Shown: positions 58,442 to 64,000 of the stretch, piece by piece
How the letters are laid out: every line of letters starts with the position of its first letter
Position numbering within the stretch: position 1 is the stretch's first letter
NCBI GenBank assembly: GCA_027603945.1
Contig: JADIIU010000008.1
Coordinates: forward strand, 159,152-223,151
Direction of reading: 5' to 3'
Origin: Terramyces sp. JEL0728
Taxonomy: Eukaryota > Chytridiomycota > Chytridiomycetes > Rhizophydiales > Terramycetaceae
DNA: 64,000 nucleotides
The notes under the pieces: generated by a model
Seen by the model: the letters and a program-made list of their open reading frames with translations, nothing else
Told to the model about the DNA's origin: nothing
Database searches by the model: none
Position numbers and translations under genes: made by a program

Positions 58442-58897
58442 TTATTTGGTAGTATCAAGTTTTTTAATTTCATCCCAATCATTACTATCTGGCTTGCATT
58501 GAGGAACATGACAAATAACAACCTGTTTGGTTTCCTTGTTGAAACAAGCGGAAATCCCCTTTTCGCTTAATCCAGTTGTAATCAAGGTACAGGCTATCCT
58601 AACACTTTCTTTGTGCTTTGTTCTGCTAGTACATGCAGAGATATACAGCAAAAAGGAAAAGACTGTGAATAGATCGAGGTGCTTCCAGCCAAATACTGAT
58701 ACTCCCATGTAAGGCAGTGAGAAGATGTACCAGTTGATAGCGGGAATACTGGCGAGACCGGAAAGCTTATTACTGTTTAATTTGTGCAGAATGAATTCAT
58801 AGTCGTGCCTTGAAATGTATTGCGAATGGGATGGCAAGTAAGAACCGGAATAAATCGAGCATTCAGGGCTGAAATCCAATTTGAGTATCATTGACAT
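58442..58897 (-). CDS. Erf4/GOLGA7-like membrane protein, array copy 3, 151 aa
   Basis: Opens MSMILKLDFSPECSIYSGSY and follows the family pattern (LPSHSQYISRHDYEFILHKL, then LSGLASIPAINWYIF). It shares the SIPxxxW block with copies 4 and 5. The C-terminus is charged (DWDEIKKLDTTK) and has no PPxY. Confidence 0.55.
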   Translation of the reverse strand: MSMILKLDFSPECSIYSGSYLPSHSQYISRHDYEFILHKLNSNKLSGLASIPAINWYIFSLPYMGVSVFGWKHLDLFTVFSFLLYISACTSRTKHKESVRIACTLITTGLSEKGISACFNKETKQVVICHVPQCKPDSNDWDEIKKLDTTK

Positions 58898-59053
58898 TAT
58901 TTGGCAACACTTGGTTTGTATTTTATAGGTTTTGTGGCGTGAGGATGATTTGGCTGTTACGTGTAAGAGGGGTAGAATGTGATCGTTACACTTGGTGAAA
59001 TCAGGATCTATTTAGAGAGCATACAAGGAACAAAACATTAGAATGCAAGGTCT

Positions 59054-59551
59054 TTATTCAAGCCTGAGCAGTGGTTCATTTTCAGATTCCCCCTGGTCTG
59101 AAGGTAGCTTGATTGAATCCAATGAGTCACTGGAATAAAAGCAGATATTCACTTGTTTATCGCTCCCACGCTGGACTGTCAATCCTTTTAAACTAACAAT
59201 TGAAGTAGCCCTAGTACATGCAATATCAATATACCCGTATTGTCTGTCTCTCGAACTGCGTAACATGAAATAGCCTATGATTGAAATGATACAGTAAAAG
59301 TTAAAGTCGCCAGGATGAACGACTCGTGAAAAAAACCTAGCAGCAAGAATGGGAGCAGTGAATGGGAGCAAAAAGAATAACCATCCCAAGCCAGGTATAG
59401 ATGCAAGGCCTGTTGGTTGATATCCGTCCAGTTCCTGGAGTATTAGCTGGAATTCTTGCAGTGAGAGATAGGCTGCATGGTTTGGCAAATAACTGGCGTA
59501 GTACTTGTTGAAATCTGAACTGTATTGAAAAGTAAGGATTCTTTCTCTCAT
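59054..59551 (-). CDS. Erf4/GOLGA7-like membrane protein, array copy 4, 165 aa
   Basis: Opens MRERILTFQYSSDFNKYYAS. The middle reads LDGYQPTGLASIPGLGWLFFLLPF and the late helix IDIACTRATSIVSLKGLTV. Closely related to copy 5. The C-terminus is acidic (GESENEPLLRLE), with a possible dileucine-type sorting signal. Confidence 0.55.
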   Translation of the reverse strand: MRERILTFQYSSDFNKYYASYLPNHAAYLSLQEFQLILQELDGYQPTGLASIPGLGWLFFLLPFTAPILAARFFSRVVHPGDFNFYCIISIIGYFMLRSSRDRQYGYIDIACTRATSIVSLKGLTVQRGSDKQVNICFYSSDSLDSIKLPSDQGESENEPLLRLE

Positions 59552-59638
59552 TTCTAGTTGTGTTTTTGAAGTGAATTATTATATGCAAATTTTCAAATCA
59601 GTGTGCTGTGCAATTGGTAAAGAGCATGGCCATAAAAG

Positions 59639-60130
59639 TCATATTTCAATTGTTATATTAAAATCACCTTTGTTGATTTGCATGAGGTCGTTGATAGATA
59701 TGGTTTCAGCTGCCTCCTCGCAAAAGACAGATGGATCGTAGCAAATACTAATATCCTTCCCTTCTCTTTTTTCCAGTGTAATTCCTTTCGAGCTGACAAT
59801 TGAAGTTAAATCGGCACACGCAATATTAATATGTTTCTGATGTTTGTCCCTACTGTTGGATAGCATGAGGTACGTTACCAGCGATAGTAGCCAGTACTTT
59901 TTAGTCTCCCTGTCACTGAGAAATTTAGGGACGATCATGGGGAATAGAAGCAACATCCATCCGATATTCGGGATAGTTGATAATACCGACGGTGTGTAAT
60001 TGTTTAATTCTCCTAGGATCCATTTATATTCATCTTCTGTGAGGTACTCGGAATATCTTGGCAGGTAGTATCCATAGTACTTTCCATATTCCTGGCTGTA
60101 CCTTAGCCGAACAAGCTCCTTTTTACGCAT
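59639..60130 (-). CDS. Erf4/GOLGA7-like membrane protein, array copy 5, 163 aa
   Basis: Opens MRKKELVRLRYSQEYGKYYG, then LPRYSEYLTEDEYKWILGEL, STIPNIGWMLLLFPMIVP, and INIACADLTSIVSSKGITLE with closing strand ISICYDP. This copy shows the Erf4-like order most clearly: YS pair, LP, helix, hydrophobic spans, Cys-containing helix, strand. Confidence 0.6.
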   Translation of the reverse strand: MRKKELVRLRYSQEYGKYYGYYLPRYSEYLTEDEYKWILGELNNYTPSVLSTIPNIGWMLLLFPMIVPKFLSDRETKKYWLLSLVTYLMLSNSRDKHQKHINIACADLTSIVSSKGITLEKREGKDISICYDPSVFCEEAAETISINDLMQINKGDFNITIEI

Positions 60131-60300
60131 TCCCTTCTAGCACAACACTGATGCTCTTTATACACAGCAATTCACACCTGATCATTACACACTTGAACGG
60201 CAAATTATCGGTGGCAAAGTCCCTGTTTCCCCCGTACAGCCACTCGAAACATGACCAGCCACCTGTAAATAAAAAGAATGGAGAGTAGCATTTGATTGAA

Positions 60301-60858
60301 ATGATTGAAGTAACGAAATTGGACTACGCATCAGAAAACACAACCTATTACGGCACTTATTTGCCGACCCACGCTCAATACCTAGAAAGAAAAGATTTCG
60401 ACAATATCGTCAAACAACTCAACAAAGCTAAATGGAGAAAGACACCAAGATTCCTCCTTCAAATAACCAAATTCCTCAAAATATTCTTTCTAGTAGTAGT
60501 AATCGGCGGTCCATTTGTAATCACTAAAGTAGAGTTTCCAATCGCACAGTGGATCCTGTGGTTAATTTACGCTGCGGTGATTGTCATTATGATAATGTCA
60601 TTCAAGATTGGGAGTGGTGATAGGAGAAGAGTAAAGGAATTTGTTAAACAAACTTGTGCCGAGTTGTCGACCGAATTAAGTAGGAAAGGTGTTGTTGTGC
60701 AAACAGAAGACGGAATTAAAAAAGTTGTGATTTACTATAGCCCGGATCTTGTTGCTACTCATGCAAGCACCGTAGTTGCAATCAATGTGCCATCTTCTAT
60801 TCCTTTGCATAATGTGAAAGCACCAGAGGAAAATCCACCTGCTTATTCATTCCAATAA
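60301..60858 (+). CDS. Erf4/GOLGA7-like membrane protein, array copy 6, 185 aa
   Basis: The only copy on the plus strand. ATG 60301 gives MIEVTKLDYASENTTYYGTY, followed by LPTHAQYLERKDFDNIVKQL, two hydrophobic spans, and VKQTCAELSTELSRKGVVVQ with VVIYYSPD. The C-terminus ENPPAYSFQ contains PPxY. It is most like copy 2, so an inversion of that branch is likely. Confidence 0.6.
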   Translation: MIEVTKLDYASENTTYYGTYLPTHAQYLERKDFDNIVKQLNKAKWRKTPRFLLQITKFLKIFFLVVVIGGPFVITKVEFPIAQWILWLIYAAVIVIMIMSFKIGSGDRRRVKEFVKQTCAELSTELSRKGVVVQTEDGIKKVVIYYSPDLVATHASTVVAINVPSSIPLHNVKAPEENPPAYSFQ

Positions 60859-61475
60859 TATATTTATAAATGTGAATCCCAAGTGGTTTCAACAATCACA
60901 TGCTAATCGACATCATTGGTAATTTTTAGTGTCCATTAAATTGTTTCAAATAAATTAATTTCCCTGAACAGCACCGCTCCTAATACCAATCTATTTCTTT
61001 GATTCGATTTAAAAAAAAGACTTGATTCACCAAAATGTTGGTGATGTTGAGCCAAAGCGGATTCGATTTTCCCGATAAAATTATTCTGGAAAAAGAAAGC
61101 CGTACGCCATGCAGTTGGTAGATGCTACGAGACTTTGTTTCCTCAACGATTACCTATGTGATATCACAGTCCATCAATTCTTGACCGTTGACCGCTTATC
61201 GTAACTGAAAGAACCCTTTGAACAGACGCCTCCACATGAACCGCACAATAAATAATATGGTGCTGGTTGTGGAAATTCGTTAAATATTAGAGCAAAGCCA
61301 GTAGCAGCAGTATTCACATTTCTACCAGGTTTCTGGTGGGGTTTCCATTTCTTTTGCATCTAAACTTTGTGAAATTAAACAAAGTTTCAACCCGCCTCGA
61401 TTCCCATCAAAAAGGAAATTTCCGAAAGGGACCGCACCAGAGCAATAAATAGAATGGGAGATTTCAAATTTCCCA
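60859..61475. other. intergenic region
   Basis: About 620 bp between the Erf4-like array and the GT2 gene. I see no supported coding frame or repeat; it should hold the promoter of the GT2 gene. Confidence 0.4.
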
Positions 61476-64000
61476 ATGACTAAAATAGACTTTCTTGGAG
61501 GAAAGGTTGGTAATTCTACCATTACTGAAAACCAACAAGATACAAAAAATGATCCGATATTCAACCAATTTATTACTGAAATGGCTGGGGTTTACACTCT
61601 AATTGCTTTCGTAGGATTTATTGTACTATTCTTTTTGGTAGTACTAGCAGTCCGATATTTCAAATCAAGAGGAAAAATGAATCCTGTCCATTCAGGTGCA
61701 TTACGGTACTGTGCTGCACAAGGGAATATTCCTGCCTTGGAATTGATTGCCAAACAACCGAATTTCGCTGTAAATGCTAGTCATGACGGGTTCACTGCTC
61801 TCCATGCTGCTTCTGTCTCTGGTAAGCATTTGGTTGTTGAATGGTTGCTAAAGAATGGTGCTGACCATACTCTGGTAAAGAACGATGAATGGAAAGATAC
61901 TGCTCTTCATTACGCTGCTGCCAAGAACCATCCTGAATGTGTCAAAGTACTATCAATTTAACCATAGCTTTTGTTGCAATATGGAGCCCAGCAAGTAAAG
62001 AATTTCGCTGGCCAGTTACCAACAGACTTGGCAAAGGACCAAAACAACACCAAGGTACTATTCATATTCAGTGAATTCGAAAATGGAAACATTCTGCCAA
62101 TTTCACAAACTGATCCATCAAAAAGTATCCATCAGATTTTTGAAGACGGTGAGGCTGTTTCAGTCGAAGCAACTTCAAGCTCTGGATTCTATATTTCTGA
62201 TTCTGAAAGTGATGGGTATGAATCTTCTGGGTCTAGACTTCCTCAGCCAGTTGATATGGAAAGAAAAGACTTGGACTGGGTATTGGAAAGACGCTGGGAC
62301 AATGCTGGTACTCCGGGCACCAAACTGTACTCAAACACTGGATTAACTAGATTCTTTGTTATCACTTCAATTTTCATTACTATGATTTACATTACTTGGA
62401 GAGCTACAAGAACAATGAACCCAGACCACCTTGGATACAGTATATTTATCTATATCTGTGAACTGTTCATGACTCTACAATTCTTGCTCTCTCTGGTATT
62501 GATGTGGTCTCCTATTACTCGTCCAGATAGAGAATTGTACAAGATGATTAGAGAAGCAGATTTCCCATCTGTTGATGTGTATGTTGTAACTTACAACGAA
62601 GACGAGGAAATCGTCGATGCTACAGTGTGTGCAGCGGCAAACATGCAATATCCAAAACGCAAACTCAATATCTTTGTCTTGGATGATGGCAAACGTGATA
62701 ATATCAAACTCATGTCATTACGTATCCAGTCTGAACTTGAATCTATTGGCAGCAGGGTAAAGATCACGTACTGTGCAAGACCCAAGGTTAAGGGAGTCAA
62801 TCACCACGCCAAAGCTGGAAACATCAACCACTGTTTCACCAAGCTTCCCCAATCAAAGGGAGACTATGTTCTTATTCTTGACTGTGACATGATTGTAACC
62901 AAAAACTTTTTGCTCAAGACCATTCCACACTTTTTCGAACTGAAGAATGGCAAGTATGTTCGCAAAGAAAAGACTGCAATGTTGCAAATTCCTCAACGAT
63001 TCTACAACTTGGGCAAGAGTGATCCTTGGTGGCACACTGCTGAAGATTTTAATGCTGCAGGGTTTGAAGGATCTGACGGTGTTGGCGGAACTCCTTGTGT
63101 CGGCACTGGCGTCTTGTTCCGAAGAGAGTGTTTGTTATCTCTTGGCGGCCAGTCTTACTGGTCAGTCACCGAGGATTTCAAGACTTCGTTCAACTTGATC
63201 GGAGAAGGTTTCTCTACCATGTACTTGTTTAGAAACTTGGTCTTTGGCATTGCTGTTGACGATGTTGTTGGGATCTACAAACAGCGATTGAGATGGTCGA
63301 CTGGCGGTTTGCAAATTCTGCAGTACGATAACCCGTTGTTCAAGGTCGGTTTGCCGTGGGCTGCTACTTCTCTGTTTTTCTGTAATGCGTGGCAGTATGT
63401 ATTGTGCATTCCTTACTTGGCAGTCACGATTGCTCCACTTGTCTACTTTATCCTCGGCATCTCTCCAGTCTACACTCTGTTGTTGGAAACCTCGATCTTT
63501 GTCGGTGGTTTCATTTTCGTGACTCGCTGTCTTCAATGGTGGCAAGTGCGATTGATCCAGGGAAGTAAAGATATGGCGCTATGGAGAGGATGCCAACAGA
63601 TTGTATGGCTTGCACCAATCTTTTTCCACTCACTCTGCCAGATGATTTGGCTAAAGACTGGCAAACGGGTAATCGAATTCATTCAACGTAAAACCTCGCA
63701 TGTTGAGTTTGTTACTTCGAGAAAGGACGGCGCCAAGATGCCAATCACTGAAATTCTCAAAGCGAATTGGTTCCCAATCTTGTGTTATTTTGCATTCTTG
63801 TTTGGAATTGTATGGCACGTTGTCCGTCTTGCTCTAAAGATTGAAACCGTAAATGCAAACTGGATTCTTCAATGGTGCCTTGGGTTCTTCTTGTGCTTGG
63901 TTGTATGTATGATGTTATATCCTTCTTTCAGTGATACATTCCCCATTCTCGTCAGAGAAGAAAAAGGGTTTGTTTCTTGGGAGGTTGATCCATTAATAAT
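61476..64000 (+). CDS. ankyrin-repeat cellulose-synthase-like GT2 (runs off window)
   Basis: A membrane glycosyltransferase family 2 enzyme that should polymerise a beta-glycan. One 21-nt intron (61947-61967) lies within the ankyrin repeats. Order of parts: a TM helix at about residues 37-60 (VYTLIAFVGFIVLFFLVVL), three ankyrin repeats (HSGALRYCAAQGNIPAL, DGFTALHAASVSGKHLV, KDTALHYAAAKNHPECV), an acidic Ser-rich linker, and a TM pair. The catalytic domain follows with VVTYNEDEE, LDDGKRD, DCDM (DxD), TEDF and QRLRW (QxxRW), all in place. Further TM spans follow. The frame is open to the last base, so at least 834 residues are encoded and the C-terminus lies outside. The product could be cellulose or another beta-glucan. 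Confidence 0.92.

Overview
The window comes from a compact, intron-rich eukaryotic nuclear genome. The gene content points to a zoosporic fungus or a close relative such as a chytrid, aphelid or rozellid. Evidence includes a fungal-type perilipin, an FSH1 hydrolase, CBM19-like chitin-binding modules, a FAS-beta-type acyltransferase fused to an NRPS, and a TTLL6-type tubulin polyglutamylase, which suggests a flagellum. I cannot name the species. No rRNA, tRNA, transposon or CRISPR array was recognised.

The most striking global feature is intron size. I reconstructed 63 introns from protein-frame continuity in 23 genes. All are 19-22 nt (41 of them exactly 20 nt), start with GT, end with AG, and usually carry a TTAAC/CTAAT-like branch motif a few bases before the AG. 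The phosphatidylinositol synthase gene holds five such units placed directly end to end (15131-15235) at one intron site. Spacing is tight: several convergent gene pairs are 30-70 bp apart, stop codons often lie inside or beside AATAAA, and one divergent pair shares its start codons in a single CATG.

Layout. 1-9018: Nup85-like nucleoporin, F-box protein, acetyl-CoA acetyltransferase, protein kinase, tubulin polyglutamylase, and a coiled-coil protein. 9019-15649: two paralogous seven-TM proteins flanking a secreted S33 peptidase, then a beta-propeller-like gene head to head with PI synthase. 15707-27371: an LRR-like protein, a 2,013-residue AT-T-C-A-T-C lipopeptide-type synthetase, a broken ceramidase, an FSH1 hydrolase that could act as its thioesterase, a degenerate DUF642-like gene and an unknown. 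27965-35224: perilipin, inositol monophosphatase, cytochrome-b5 front-end desaturase and the mitochondrial presequence protease.

35468-38549 holds two adjacent genes that each fuse an AIG1/GIMAP-like P-loop GTPase to a TALE homeodomain, a combination I do not know from any described family. 39443-57000: a zinc-ribbon/Q-rich/membrane protein, ESCRT-II Vps36, an arrestin-like protein, two secreted chitin-binding-type proteins, acetyl-CoA synthetase, AP-2 mu, an ABCG transporter, a Mut7-type exonuclease and an SDR. 57109-60858 is a six-gene array of small membrane proteins resembling Erf4/GOLGA7, some with PPxY tails. The window ends in a cellulose-synthase-like GT2 enzyme with N-terminal ankyrin repeats, cut by the window edge.

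Themes that recur are acyl-CoA and lipid metabolism (thiolase, acetyl-CoA synthetase, PI synthase, desaturase, perilipin, ceramidase, acyl-loading NRPS) and endomembrane traffic (AP-2 mu, Vps36, arrestin, Erf4-like). All gene structures were read by eye and none has been confirmed by RNA data.
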